Positions 9,855-18,402 of a stretch of 64,000 nucleotides of DNA are shown here, piece by piece. Under the pieces are notes generated by a model. That model had not been told where the DNA came from. It worked only from the letters and a program-made list of their open reading frames with translations, and made no database searches. Every line of letters begins with the position of its first letter. The stretch's first letter is position 1. Location of the stretch: NCBI RefSeq assembly GCF_024810105.1, contig NZ_JANUDX010000001.1:62001-126000 (forward strand), in the 5' to 3' direction. The stretch comes from Stenotrophomonas sp. BIGb0135 (GTDB lineage Bacteria > Pseudomonadota > Gammaproteobacteria > Xanthomonadales > Xanthomonadaceae). The translations under genes and the position numbers were made by a program.

Positions 9855-10543
9855 GTAGCGGCATCGCATGGGTGGCTGCATGTGGGGCTGGACGGAAGAG
9901 CAGCCACGCATGGCGTGGCTCTACGTGGTATGCGTGCGTTTGTAGAGCCACCCCATGGGTGGCTGCGCGCGGCGCCGGACGGAAGAGCAGCCACGCATGG
10001 CGTGGCTCTACGTGGTGTGGGGTTGCGTTCGTAGAGCCACCCCATGGGTGGCTGCGCGCAGGGCCGGGCGGAACAGCAGCCACGCATGGCGTGGCTCTAC
10101 GTGGTGTGGGGTCGTGCTTGTAGAGCCACCCCATGGGTGGCTGCGCGCGGTGCCGGACGGAAGAGCTGCCACGCATGGCGTGGCTCTACGTGGCGTGGGG
10201 TCGCGTTTGTAGAGCCACCCCATGGGTGGCTGCACGCGGTGCCGGACGGAAGAGCAGCCACGCATGGCGTGGCTCTACGTGGTGTTGGGTCGTGTTTGTA
10301 GAGCCACCCCATGGGTGGCTGCGCGCGGTGCCGGACGGAAGAGCAGCCACGCATGGCGTGGCTCTACGTGGTGTGGGGTCGTGTTTGTAGAGCCACCCCA
10401 TGGGTGGCTGCGCGCGGGGCCGGACGGAAAGGCAGCCACGCATGGCGTGGCTCTACGTGGTGTGGGTGCGTTTGTAGAGCCACCCCATGGGTGGCTGCAC
10501 GCGGGGCCGGACGTAAGAGCAGCCACGCATGGCGTGGCTCTAC
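9855..10543. repeat. SMAG array: 8 mirrored units of about 89 bp
   Basis: Units start at 9855, 9942, 10031, 10120, 10209, 10298, 10387 and 10474 (spacings 87, then 89 x 5, then 87). Each holds GTAGAGCCACCCCATGGG plus TGGCT, a roughly 24-nt linker, and AGCCACGCATGGCGTGGCTC plus TAC, so the GTAG ends face outward and the unit is a large imperfect palindrome. The first unit is degenerate. The two half-palindromes differ (CCCATGGG against GCATGGC forms) but each is self-complementary. The array fills the gap between two MCP genes. It opens 85-residue frames on both strands, which I take to be non-coding. Confidence 0.9.
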
Positions 10544-10563
10544 GCGGATTGCAGCTTGACCAA

Positions 10564-10595
10564 CAAAAAGGCCCCGACGGGTGTCGGGGCCTTTT
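10564..10595 (-). terminator. Rho-independent terminator after the PAS-containing MCP
   Basis: GGCCCCGAC / GTCGGGGCC forms a 9-bp stem with a GGGT loop (10570-10591). On the - strand it is followed by TTTTT (A-run 10565-10569), and a TTTT run flanks the other side. It is 30 nt beyond the stop of the MCP at 10626. Confidence 0.85.
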
Positions 10596-10625
10596 GCAGT
10601 GCCGGTTTACGGGCCGCAGGCGGGC

Positions 10626-12998
10626 TTAGAACTCCTGCCAGTCACCGTCGGCCAGTTCGGTGGCGACGGGGCGGGCAGCCGCGCGGCGGGCCGGGGCAGC
10701 CGGTGCGGCGGCGGCCTGGCGCACGGGTGCGCGCGGGGCCGGAGCGCTGAAGGCGACCGGTGCCGCCACGTCCTGCTCGTCGAGCGTGAAGATCGACACG
10801 GCGTCGCTGAGGTGGCCGGCCTGTTCTTCCATCGAGCGGGCGGCGGCCGTGGCTTCTTCCACCAGCGCGGCATTCTGCTGGGTGGTTTCGTCCATCTGCA
10901 CGACGGTCTGGTTGACCTGTTCGATGCCGGCCGACTGTTCCTGCGAAGCCGCCGAGATCTCGGCCATGATGTCGGTCACGCGCTGCACCGAGGCGACGAT
11001 TTCGCCCATGGTGGCGCCGGCCTTGTGCACCAGCGCCGAGCCGTCGTTGACCTTGCCGACCGAGTCGTCGATCAGGCCCTTGATCTCCTTGGCGGCCCCG
11101 GCCGAACGCTGGGCCAGGGTGCGCACTTCGGAGGCGACCACGGCGAAGCCGCGGCCCTGCTCACCCGCACGCGCCGCTTCCACGGCGGCGTTGAGCGCCA
11201 GGATGTTGGTCTGGAAGGCGATGCCGTCGATGACCGAGATGATCTCGGCGATCTTCTTGGACGAGGTCTGGATCGCGCTCATGGTGGTGACCACCTGGCC
11301 GACCACTTCACCGCCCTGGCTGGCCACGGTGTGGGCACCGATGGCGAGCTGGTTGGCCTGGCGGGCGTGCTCGGCGTTCTGGCGCACCGTGGAGGTGAGC
11401 TCCTCCATCGAGGCGGCGGTTTCTTCCAGGTTGGCGGCCTGCTGCTCGGTGCGGCGGGAGAGGTCGCTGTTGCCGGTGGCGATCTCGCTGGCAGCCGAAC
11501 TGATCGCCTGGCTGGAGTGCTTGATGCGGGTGACGATGCCGCTGAGCTGCTCGGCGGTGGCATTGGCGTCGTCGCGCATGGTGGCGAACACGCCCTGGAA
11601 ATCGCCGTGCATGCGCACGGTGAGGTCACCCTGCGACAGCGCGGTGAGCAGGCCGGAGATCTGTTCGATGCTGGCCGCGTTGGCGTCCAGCAGGCCGTTG
11701 ATCTGCTGGGCCAGCTGCAGGAAGAAGCCGTCCTTGCCTTCGGCGACGATGCGACCGGACAGGTCGCCGGCGGCGGCCTTGGCGATCACGCGCGCCACTT
11801 CGGCTTCGACCAGCGCTTCGGGGGTGCGGTCACGCCACTCCACGACGTGGCCGACGCTCTCGCCTTCCTCGTTGCGGATGGTGGAGACCACCTGGGCAAA
11901 CTGGGCATCGCCGAACTGCATGGCGCGACGGGCCACGCCATGCTGCTTCAGGTTGGCCAGCAGGCTGGCGTCCATCTCGCCGCGGTGCTCGAGCACGGTG
12001 AGCGGACGGCCGACCAGCGAGGCGCCCGCGTCGAAATCGGGCAGGTGCTTGCGCAGCTCGTCCTGGTACTGGGACAGGCTCTGCTCCAGGGCGCGGTTGG
12101 CGTAGACGATGTTGAGCTGGTTATCGGTGAGGTAGACGCCGGTGGAGCTATAGTCCAGCGCGGTGCGGATGCGCAGGTTCTCGCGGGCGATGGCCTGGTC
12201 GGTCTCGGTGCGCTCGCGCAGGTCGCGCTGCATGCGCTGCATGGCCTGCATCAGGTCGCCCACTTCGTCCTTGCGGCTCACGTCGATGTGGCCATCGAGC
12301 TTGCCGCTGGCGACATCGTTGGCCACCGACACGGCGCCGCGCATGCTGCCCACCAGCGAACGGGCGAACAGGTACACCAGGACCAGGCCCAGCGCGGCAC
12401 CGCCGAGCAGGGCGATGACGGTCAGGGTGGCCGAGGCGGCATAGGTGGATTCGGCTTCCTCGCGCGAGGCGCGGGCCAGCCGGTTGTCTTCGGCGATCAG
12501 CGCTTCGAGCGCCGACGAGGCCTTCAGGTGCTTGCTGCGGGTTTCGCCGACGAAGGTGTCGATGGCGTCGTCCGGCAGGTCCAGCTCGAGCATCTCGGTG
12601 ACCGCGTCGTAGGAGGCCAGCGAGTCTTTCCAATCCTTGGCGAAGGTGTCGAACAGCTTCTTCTGCTGGGGATTGTCGATGAGTTCGGGGTACTTCTTGA
12701 TGGCCAGGTCGATCTGGCCACGCAGGTCCTTGGCACGCTTCTTCGCGTCGGCCTTGACGTCTTCGCTGGCGCGGATCAGGCCCTGGTAAGCCGAGTTGCG
12801 GTATTCGCCGACCATGCCGCGGATCTCACCGGCGGTACGGATGCTCTCCATCCGGTGGCCGGCCAGCTCGGTGGTGACGTTGTTGAGCGAGTAGAGGCCG
12901 CGATAGGCCACGATGCCCTGCAGCAGCATCACCAGCAGGAGGACGCCGAAAGTCAGCATCAACTTCGGCATCAGTTTGAGGTTGTTGATCCAGGGCAT
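10626..12998 (-). CDS. Methyl-accepting chemotaxis protein, 4-helix sensor with internal PAS
   Basis: A 790-residue receptor. TM1 (about 13-33, [20 protein letters not shown]) and TM2 (about 190-212) bracket a mostly helical periplasmic domain like 4HB_MCP ([20 protein letters not shown]). After HAMP (about 213-265) comes a PAS-like segment ([34 protein letters not shown]), a second HAMP-like part, and the signalling hairpin with [20 protein letters not shown]. It ends DWQEF, a CheR/CheB tether. The ATG at 12998 begins [15 protein letters not shown]; longer frames upstream lack a ribosome site. A cytoplasmic PAS suggests internal energy or redox sensing, which is inference. Confidence 0.92.
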   Translation of the reverse strand: MPWINNLKLMPKLMLTFGVLLLVMLLQGIVAYRGLYSLNNVTTELAGHRMESIRTAGEIRGMVGEYRNSAYQGLIRASEDVKADAKKRAKDLRGQIDLAIKKYPELIDNPQQKKLFDTFAKDWKDSLASYDAVTEMLELDLPDDAIDTFVGETRSKHLKASSALEALIAEDNRLARASREEAESTYAASATLTVIALLGGAALGLVLVYLFARSLVGSMRGAVSVANDVASGKLDGHIDVSRKDEVGDLMQAMQRMQRDLRERTETDQAIARENLRIRTALDYSSTGVYLTDNQLNIVYANRALEQSLSQYQDELRKHLPDFDAGASLVGRPLTVLEHRGEMDASLLANLKQHGVARRAMQFGDAQFAQVVSTIRNEEGESVGHVVEWRDRTPEALVEAEVARVIAKAAAGDLSGRIVAEGKDGFFLQLAQQINGLLDANAASIEQISGLLTALSQGDLTVRMHGDFQGVFATMRDDANATAEQLSGIVTRIKHSSQAISSAASEIATGNSDLSRRTEQQAANLEETAASMEELTSTVRQNAEHARQANQLAIGAHTVASQGGEVVGQVVTTMSAIQTSSKKIAEIISVIDGIAFQTNILALNAAVEAARAGEQGRGFAVVASEVRTLAQRSAGAAKEIKGLIDDSVGKVNDGSALVHKAGATMGEIVASVQRVTDIMAEISAASQEQSAGIEQVNQTVVQMDETTQQNAALVEEATAAARSMEEQAGHLSDAVSIFTLDEQDVAAPVAFSAPAPRAPVRQAAAAPAAPARRAAARPVATELADGDWQEF

Positions 12999-13094
12999 GA
13001 GCAGTGCGATCTCCAATGGCAGACGCGTCCGGGCGTCGTGCCCGGTTGCAACGTCCACGCCGGCCAGTGCCGGCGTGGCATGGCGTACGGCGGA

Positions 13095-13478
13095 TTACTT
13101 GATGTTGGCGAGCTTCAGGCCGGCCGGCGAGCTGACTTCGATTTCAGCGCGCGATGCATCGCGGGCGATCTTGCCGATCACGCAGACGGTCTTGCCTTCC
13201 AGGGTTTCCAGCGGGAAGCTGAACTTGCCGCGGTTCGCACCGGCGATGCGGGCCGAGAAGGTGTGGCGCGGGAAGGCGCCGCCCATGTACAGGAAGGTAG
13301 GCTGGCCTTCGGAGCCTTCGGCGTAGCGGGCCTTTTCGACCTTGCCGCAGACCATGCCGTCCTTGCCGACCGAGCGCGGTGCCATTTCCGGCGGGATCAT
13401 TTCGGCCGACTGGGCGAAAGCGGACGAGGCGGAGGTGGCGAGAACGGCAACCGAGAACAGCGCAAGCAGGGACTTCAT
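13095..13478 (-). CDS. Small secreted OB-fold-like protein
   Basis: 127 residues. The start MKSLLALFSVAVLATSASSA with an AFA-Q site is a clear signal peptide, and the ATG at 13478 has GGAG 9-10 nt upstream. The mature part holds VCGKVEKARY, PTFLYMGGAFPRHTF, LEGKTVCVIGKI and AEIEVSSP, a five-strand pattern like OB-fold proteins of the type with a strand reading GKxVCVxGxI. It sits between cheW and an MCP and 96 nt upstream of the MCP start, so it may be a periplasmic partner of that receptor; this is inference. I cannot name a family. Confidence 0.7.
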   Translation of the reverse strand: MKSLLALFSVAVLATSASSAFAQSAEMIPPEMAPRSVGKDGMVCGKVEKARYAEGSEGQPTFLYMGGAFPRHTFSARIAGANRGKFSFPLETLEGKTVCVIGKIARDASRAEIEVSSPAGLKLANIK

Positions 13479-13553
13479 CGGGAAAAATCTCCGGGGAAAA
13501 TGGACGAATTGGCCCGGCCTTGGGCAGCCCCACACAGCCGGGTCCTGAAGCAG

Positions 13554-13580
13554 CTATCGGCCGTGCCGGGGGGAACTGAA
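13554..13580 (-). promoter_or_regulatory. Possible sigma-28 promoter, weak -35
   Basis: TTCA (13580-13577), 15 nt, GCCGATAG (13561-13554) on the - strand, 76 nt from the start of the small secreted protein. The -10 differs from consensus at the last base and the -35 is poor. Confidence 0.4.
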
Positions 13581-13630
13581 GAACTTTTTTCGACCACGGC
13601 CGCAGGACGCCTTGGCCGGGGTGCTGCGGA

Positions 13631-14122
13631 TCAGGCGGCGACGTCTTCGACCGGGGTGGGGTTGCCCATGTCGGCGCTGTCGAGGAGGGTCTCGATGTCC
13701 AGCAGGATGAGCATGCGATCGTCCTGGGTGCCGATGCCGGAGATGAAGCGGGTATCGACGGCGGCGCCGAACTCGGGCGTCGGGCGGATCTGGTCGGCGC
13801 TGAGCGGGATGACGTCGGAGACGCTGTCGACGACGATGCCGACGACGCGGTCCTCCACGTTGAGCACGATCATGACGGTGAAGGCATCGTAGGTGGCCTT
13901 GTCCAGGCGCAGCTTGAGGCGCAGGTCGATGACCGGGACGATGGTGCCGCGCAGGTTGATGACGCCCTTGATGTAGTCCGGCGCATCTGGGACGCGGGTG
14001 ACCGAGTCGTAGCCGCGGATTTCCTGCACCTTGAGGATGTCCACGCCGTAGTGCTCGGCGCCGAGGGTGAAGCTGAGGTACTCGCCACCGCTGCTGGCGG
14101 CGTTGGGGTTGCTGTCGTTCAT
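13631..14122 (-). CDS. cheW: Chemotaxis coupling protein CheW
   Basis: CheW bridges MCP hairpins and CheA. The 163-residue protein has the CheW fold from about residue 12: YLSFTLGAEHYGVDILKVQE, the VINLRGTIVPVIDLRLKL core and VGIVVDSVSDVI. An unstructured Ser/Asn-rich start and a 15-residue acidic tail flank it. A strong sigma-28 motif lies 55 nt upstream. Its neighbours are MCPs and a YcgR-type gene, so it likely serves the receptors here together with CheA at 18401. Confidence 0.93.
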   Translation of the reverse strand: MNDSNPNAASSGGEYLSFTLGAEHYGVDILKVQEIRGYDSVTRVPDAPDYIKGVINLRGTIVPVIDLRLKLRLDKATYDAFTVMIVLNVEDRVVGIVVDSVSDVIPLSADQIRPTPEFGAAVDTRFISGIGTQDDRMLILLDIETLLDSADMGNPTPVEDVAA

Positions 14123-14176
14123 CGAAGGAATCCTGGGTCGGGCGTGGCGGTAAGGAAAAACCGGGCGTCACGCTCA

Positions 14177-14203
14177 ATATCGGCCTGGATGGGGGCGACT
14201 TTA
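14177..14203 (-). promoter_or_regulatory. Sigma-28 promoter for cheW
   Basis: TAAA (14203-14200), exactly 15 nt, then GCCGATAT (14184-14177) on the - strand: consensus -35 and a one-base change in the -10. It lies 55 nt upstream of the cheW ATG. Confidence 0.78.
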
Positions 14204-14453
14204 GCGGGCGTGGAGAGAGCGGTCGGCTGTGCACTGCCGAGGCGCGGCGGGCGGTGCCAGGCCCACAGATTCCGCTATCGGTTGGATGGAGCCGCCGCTG
14301 GCGGGGAGGGGGAGTGCCGAGCGCTGCTCGGCACCTGGACCCCCGGACGCTGCGAGCGCTTGCTCTCTACGCGGCCAAAGCCACCCGTACCGACCCTGCG
14401 CGCCACAGACGAACCGCCGCAGTTGACGTTGCTCCCCGGAAAGGCAGCCCGCC
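14204..14453. other. Intergenic stretch with a small palindrome
   Basis: Between the YcgR-type stop and the cheW promoter. The only structure I see is GTGCCGAGCGCTGCTCGGCA (from 14314), a 9-bp perfect stem flanked by GGGG and CCCC tracts. No gene is apparent. Confidence 0.5.
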
Positions 14454-15233
14454 TTAACTCTCCCCGTTCTTGCGCGCACTGCGCTGGCGGTCGATGCGGA
14501 AGATGTAGCGCTGGATGGCGCTGTCGCCACCGCGCGGCAGCGTGTCGAAGCGCATTCCGATCCGCTTCATCTCCACCCCGTTGGGCAGCTTCACCGCCAA
14601 CTGGTTGCAGACGATGAGCGACACCTGCAGCGGCCCGCTGTCGGGCATGTCCAGGCGTGCGTCGTAGCGCTTCTGCAGGGAGAACACGTTGCAGTCCGGT
14701 GGCACCGTCACCGCCAGGCCGCCGCCGCTGATGTCCACCACCCGCAGGCTCAATGCCTCGCTGCGATCCTCGTTGATCGGGAACAGCAGGTGTGGCGAGT
14801 CGGTGATCGGCGTCTCCAGCCGATACAGCTCGCGACGCTGGAGGTGCACCAGTTCGCTCGGGAACGCCACCCGGAAGGCCACGTGGCCCGAGCCGCCGGT
14901 GCGCTCCAGGTGATCCAGCCGGAACCGCACCATTACCCGGTCCAGCTGCGCGAAGCAGAGCAGGTGCCCGGCCTCCTCGGCGGCGCGGTTGGCCGGTTCG
15001 GACGGACTGCCGTCCAGCAGCAGCGTGTCCTCGTCCTCGTCCAGTTCCAGGATCGCGGTCGGGAACGACTGGTCGCGGCCGCCCAGGTGGGCGTTGATCA
15101 GCGAACGCTGGTCGATCAGGGCCTGCAGCAACTGGCGGATCTGCCTCGGGTTGCGGACCAGGTAACGGTCGTCCGTGCCGTCGTCGCGGGCGGCATGGGT
15201 TCCGTCGTGTACGTCAAGGCTACCTTCGGACAT
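14454..15233 (-). CDS. ycgR: YcgR-type flagellar brake protein (PilZ, c-di-GMP binding)
   Basis: A 259-residue protein with an N-terminal YcgR-like beta domain (about 20-125) and a C-terminal PilZ domain (about 130-245). The c-di-GMP motifs are present: [11 protein letters not shown] supplies RxxxR and [12 protein letters not shown] supplies DxSxxG. YcgR binds c-di-GMP and slows the flagellar motor. It carries its own sigma-28-like promoter (15291-15317), which fits a late motility gene. The name rests on domain order and context. Confidence 0.85.
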   Translation of the reverse strand: MSEGSLDVHDGTHAARDDGTDDRYLVRNPRQIRQLLQALIDQRSLINAHLGGRDQSFPTAILELDEDEDTLLLDGSPSEPANRAAEEAGHLLCFAQLDRVMVRFRLDHLERTGGSGHVAFRVAFPSELVHLQRRELYRLETPITDSPHLLFPINEDRSEALSLRVVDISGGGLAVTVPPDCNVFSLQKRYDARLDMPDSGPLQVSLIVCNQLAVKLPNGVEMKRIGMRFDTLPRGGDSAIQRYIFRIDRQRSARKNGES

Positions 15234-15290
15234 GGACTCTTGCTGGCTTGGGCGGGCGCCGATGGCGGACTTTGCCAGGGCTCTGTCCGT

Positions 15291-15317
15291 TTATCGGCAG
15301 CAGTTCACGTTTATGTA
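15291..15317 (-). promoter_or_regulatory. Sigma-28-like promoter for ycgR
   Basis: The - strand has TACA (15317-15314), 15 nt, then a perfect GCCGATAA (15298-15291), 58 nt from the ATG. A TAAA occurs 4 nt closer than usual, as it does upstream of fliS. Confidence 0.6.
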
Positions 15318-15375
15318 GGGGGAATTGTGCGTCGGGGGCGCTCATGCGGCGGCCGATGCCACGCCACCCGGTAGC

Positions 15376-15409
15376 CAAAACAGCGACACCCCGCCGGAGC
15401 GGGGTGTCG
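15376..15409 (-). terminator. Probable terminator after the third MCP
   Basis: CGACACCCCG (15384-15393) pairs perfectly with CGGGGTGTCG (15400-15409). On the - strand it is followed by CTGTTTTG, a short T-run. It lies about 30 nt beyond the MCP stop at 15438. Confidence 0.65.
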
Positions 15410-15437
15410 TGTCTTTATCGAAACCCGCGGCGGCGGA

Positions 15438-17678
15438 TCAGAACTCCTGCCAGTCGCCGTCGTTGGCCAGCACCGGCTCGCGTACCGCGGCGCGGCGCGC
15501 CGGTGCCGGGGCGGGGCGGCCGCGGCCGGGGGTGGCCGCCGGCGCGCGGCTGCTGCCGGCCGGCGCGGCGGCCAGCACGGCCGACTGGCCATCCAGCTTG
15601 AACAGGGCCACCGCATCGGTCAGGTGACCGGCCTGCTCTTCCATCGAGCGGGCCGCCGCGGTGGCTTCCTCCACCAGCGCGGCGTTCTGCTGGGTGGTCT
15701 CGTCCATCTGGGTGATGGTCTGGTTGACCTGCTCGATGCCGGCCGACTGCTCCTGCGAGGCCGCCGAAATCTCGGCCATGATGTCGGTCACGCGCTGCAC
15801 CGAGGCGACGATCTCGCCCATGGTGCTGCCGGCCTGGTTGACCAGCGCCGAGCCCTCGGCCACCTTGCCGACCGACTCGTCGATCAGGCCCTTGATCTCC
15901 TTGGCCGCGCTGGCCGAACGCTGGGCCAGGGTGCGCACCTCGGAGGCGACCACGGCAAAGCCGCGGCCCTGCTCACCCGCACGCGCCGCTTCCACGGCGG
16001 CGTTGAGCGCCAGGATGTTGGTCTGGAAGGCGATGCCGTCGATGACGGTGATGATGTCGGCGATGCGGCGCGAGGAGGCGTCGATTTCATGCATCGTGCT
16101 GACCACCCGGCCGACCACTTCGCCGCCCTGGCTGGCCACGCTGTGGGCACCGATGGCGAGCTGGTTGGCCTGGCGGGCATGTTCGGCGTTCTGGCGCACG
16201 GTGGAGGTGAGTTCCTCCATCGAGGCCGCGGTTTCTTCCAGGTTGGCGGCCTGCTGCTCGGTACGGCGCGACAGGTCGTTGTTGCCCGAGGCGATCTCGC
16301 CTGCGGCGGTGCTGATGCTGGAGGAGGCGTGCTGGATGCGCCCCACGATCTGGGTCAGCTGGGCCACCGTGGTGTTGGCATCGTCGCGCATGCTGGCGAA
16401 CACGCCGTGGAACTGCCCCTGCATGCGTGCGGTGAGGTCGCCGTTGGCGATCGCCTGCAGCAGGTGCGAGAGCTGGGACAGGTTGCCGTCGGCCACTTCC
16501 ATCATGGTGTTCAGGTGCTCGATCATCACCCGGAAATCGTGATCGAAGCGCAGTGCGTCGCCGCGCTGGCTGAAGTCGCCCGCGGCCGCGGCCTGGGCCA
16601 GCGACTGGATCTGGGTGTTGATCGCCAGCAGGCTGGCCTTGGCCGCATCCATCGATTCGTGCAGGATCGCGCGGCTGCCCGGCAGGCGGCGCGCGTTCTG
16701 CGACAGGTCGCCGGCCGCGTACTGGTTGAGCACGGCGATGGCGTCCTTGATCGCATCCAGGTGGTCGAACACCACCGTGTTGGTGCCCACGGCCAGTTCA
16801 CCGTAGACGCCGGGGAAGTCCACCGGCATGCGGTGGGAGATATCCGGGCCGGCATGCATGGCCGACATCTGACGGGTTTCGTCCGAGTAGCGGCGCAGCA
16901 TGCTGGTCATCTCGCCGGTGGCGGCCAGCATCTGCCCGACTTCGTCGGCGCTGGTGGCACGGGTGGTGACGCTGAGATCGCCCCGGGCGACCGACTTGAT
17001 GGCGTGCACGGCCTGCGACAGCGGCCGGGTGATCACCCGCGAGATGACGAACGCCAGGGCGGCGGCCACCACCGACAGCAGCACCATGCAGACCACGATG
17101 GCGATCACGCTGGCGCGGTGGGTGGCATTGGCGCCGGCGATACGCTCGGCCATGAGGCTGTTGCTGTACGCGCCCAGCGCCTTGAGGTCTTCGAACAACT
17201 GGCGGCGCGCCGGACGCGACTTGTTGTCGGAGATGTCGCGGGCACCGGCCGCATCGCCGGCGGCCACGGCGGCGCGCAGGTCGGTGTTGGCCAGGAAGTA
17301 GGCGTCGGTGTCCGCGGCGACCTTGGCGTACAGCGCACGCTCGCGGTCATTGGCCGGCAGCGCGGCGTAGGCCGCCAGTTCGTCGCGGACTACCTTGGCC
17401 GAGTCGTCCATGCGCTTGTTGTAGTCGGCGACCTTGTCGGGCTGGTCGAGCATGCTGACCTGGGCCAGTTCGTAAGTGCGGAACTCACCCAGCACTGCGC
17501 GCGCCTCACCCAGGTGCTGCAGGGTGGGAATGTTGTTGCCGGCCATCGCGGCCAGTTCGGTATTGGCGCCGTTGAGGCGGACCAGGGCGAACACGCCCAG
17601 GACGACGGTCATCAGCGTGGTGAGGGTGAACCCCACCGCCAGCTTGCGGGCGATGGGCAGATCATGGAACCACTTCAT
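15438..17678 (-). CDS. Methyl-accepting chemotaxis protein, Tar-like helical sensor
   Basis: A 746-residue receptor. TM1 (about 12-32, [20 protein letters not shown]) and TM2 (about 190-212, [20 protein letters not shown]) surround a helical 4HB-type periplasmic domain ([20 protein letters not shown]). HAMP, a long cytoplasmic helix with repeated [17 protein letters not shown]-type units, and the signalling hairpin ([20 protein letters not shown]) follow. It ends DGDWQEF, a CheR/CheB tether. The ATG at 17678 has GGAG at 9-nt spacing. The cytoplasmic region is close to that of the MCP at 7455, so these are paralogues. Confidence 0.92.
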   Translation of the reverse strand: MKWFHDLPIARKLAVGFTLTTLMTVVLGVFALVRLNGANTELAAMAGNNIPTLQHLGEARAVLGEFRTYELAQVSMLDQPDKVADYNKRMDDSAKVVRDELAAYAALPANDRERALYAKVAADTDAYFLANTDLRAAVAAGDAAGARDISDNKSRPARRQLFEDLKALGAYSNSLMAERIAGANATHRASVIAIVVCMVLLSVVAAALAFVISRVITRPLSQAVHAIKSVARGDLSVTTRATSADEVGQMLAATGEMTSMLRRYSDETRQMSAMHAGPDISHRMPVDFPGVYGELAVGTNTVVFDHLDAIKDAIAVLNQYAAGDLSQNARRLPGSRAILHESMDAAKASLLAINTQIQSLAQAAAAGDFSQRGDALRFDHDFRVMIEHLNTMMEVADGNLSQLSHLLQAIANGDLTARMQGQFHGVFASMRDDANTTVAQLTQIVGRIQHASSSISTAAGEIASGNNDLSRRTEQQAANLEETAASMEELTSTVRQNAEHARQANQLAIGAHSVASQGGEVVGRVVSTMHEIDASSRRIADIITVIDGIAFQTNILALNAAVEAARAGEQGRGFAVVASEVRTLAQRSASAAKEIKGLIDESVGKVAEGSALVNQAGSTMGEIVASVQRVTDIMAEISAASQEQSAGIEQVNQTITQMDETTQQNAALVEEATAAARSMEEQAGHLTDAVALFKLDGQSAVLAAAPAGSSRAPAATPGRGRPAPAPARRAAVREPVLANDGDWQEF

Positions 17679-17793
17679 GGTGTGAACTCCGGGCAGGGCG
17701 GGGGCGCACAGCCGTGGGGTGCTGGGCGAGAGGTCGTAACGAAGGCGAGGTGGGGCGCGGGACACGTGACGATGGCGTCATCGCTCTCCCGGG

Positions 17794-17821
17794 ATAACGG
17801 CGCTGCCCCGTCGCAACTTGA
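17794..17821 (-). promoter_or_regulatory. Possible sigma-28 promoter, 16-nt spacer
   Basis: TCAA (17821-17818), 16 nt, GCCGTTAT (17801-17794) on the - strand, 116 nt upstream of the MCP at 17678. The -10 is identical to the flagellin and STAS promoters, but the spacing is one over the usual 15. Confidence 0.45.
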
Positions 17822-18103
17822 GTGCTCGATGTCACATTTTTTTTGAAAACGACGCAGCGCAGGGCACACCGCATTGGTTGCAAGAGCAAGCAATGGCAAG
17901 GCTTCCGCGTGCGTCGCCCGAAAGACGGGTCAGTACGCCCGCGTATCGGCCAAGTTCGACGTCACAGTTTCAAAAAAGGCGCGGAACCCGCACGCGTAGC
18001 ACCGCGCCGCACCGTTGATCGCAGGCCCGGGTGTGCCGAACGCCAGCCCGCAGCACGCAACGCGCGGACCCCAACGACGAGGAGCCCCCGCTAGTAGCGG
18101 GGG
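17822..18103. other. Intergenic region upstream of an MCP, no gene seen
   Basis: Contains a T-rich tract (17836-17846), a second A-rich tract near 17971, and a perfect hairpin GCCCCCGC-TAGTA-GCGGGGGC (18084-18104). I see no convincing coding frame. Confidence 0.5.
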
Positions 18104-18402
18104 CGCGCCGACAGGCGGGGGGGGGTTGGGGGACGGTAAGTCGGGGCCCGCGTTCCGCGTAGTGGAACGTGGGGAGCCATCGCGCATGCGAGGGCGGACC
18201 GAGGGGCGCGCCGACAGGCGGGGGGTGTTGGGTGACAGTAAGTCGGGGCCCGCGTTCCGCGTAGCGGAACGTGGGGAGCCATCGCGCATGCGAGGGCAGA
18301 CCGAGGGGCGCGCCGACGGCGGGGGGTGTTGGGTGCTGGTGAGGCCGGGGCCCAGGGTTTGCGTAGCAAACCCTGGGGAAATCTTCGCGAATGCGCAGAT
18401 TT
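18104..18402. repeat. Tandem about 103-bp repeat of GCGTAGC-loop hairpins
   Basis: Two near-identical units (from 18104 and 18207) and a divergent third (from 18309). Each has a hairpin with apex GC-GTA-GC: CGTTCC/GGAACG stems at 18151-18169 and 18253-18271, and CCAGGGTTT/AAACCCTGG at 18352-18376. GGGGA and a second hairpin around TCGCG(C/A)ATGCG follow. In the third unit the second stem is AAATCT/AGATTT (18379-18402) and runs into the cheA stop codon. The stems change while the apex and linker are kept. Confidence 0.75.

Noticed and set aside
9855-10543. Regular 89-bp repeat looking like a CRISPR array
   Set aside because: The stretches between the palindromes are also repeated, so there are no unique spacers, and no cas genes are near. 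The GTAG-headed palindromes fit SMAG repeats.
9955-10559. Overlapping 82-135-residue open frames on both strands in the SMAG array
   Set aside because: They only translate the palindromic repeat (89 bp is not a multiple of 3, so frames shift from unit to unit) and lack ribosome sites.
10581-13892. A 1103-codon open frame on the + strand
   Set aside because: It is antisense to an MCP and two other genes and contains the reversed MCP signalling hairpin as Gly/Asp/His-rich sequence.
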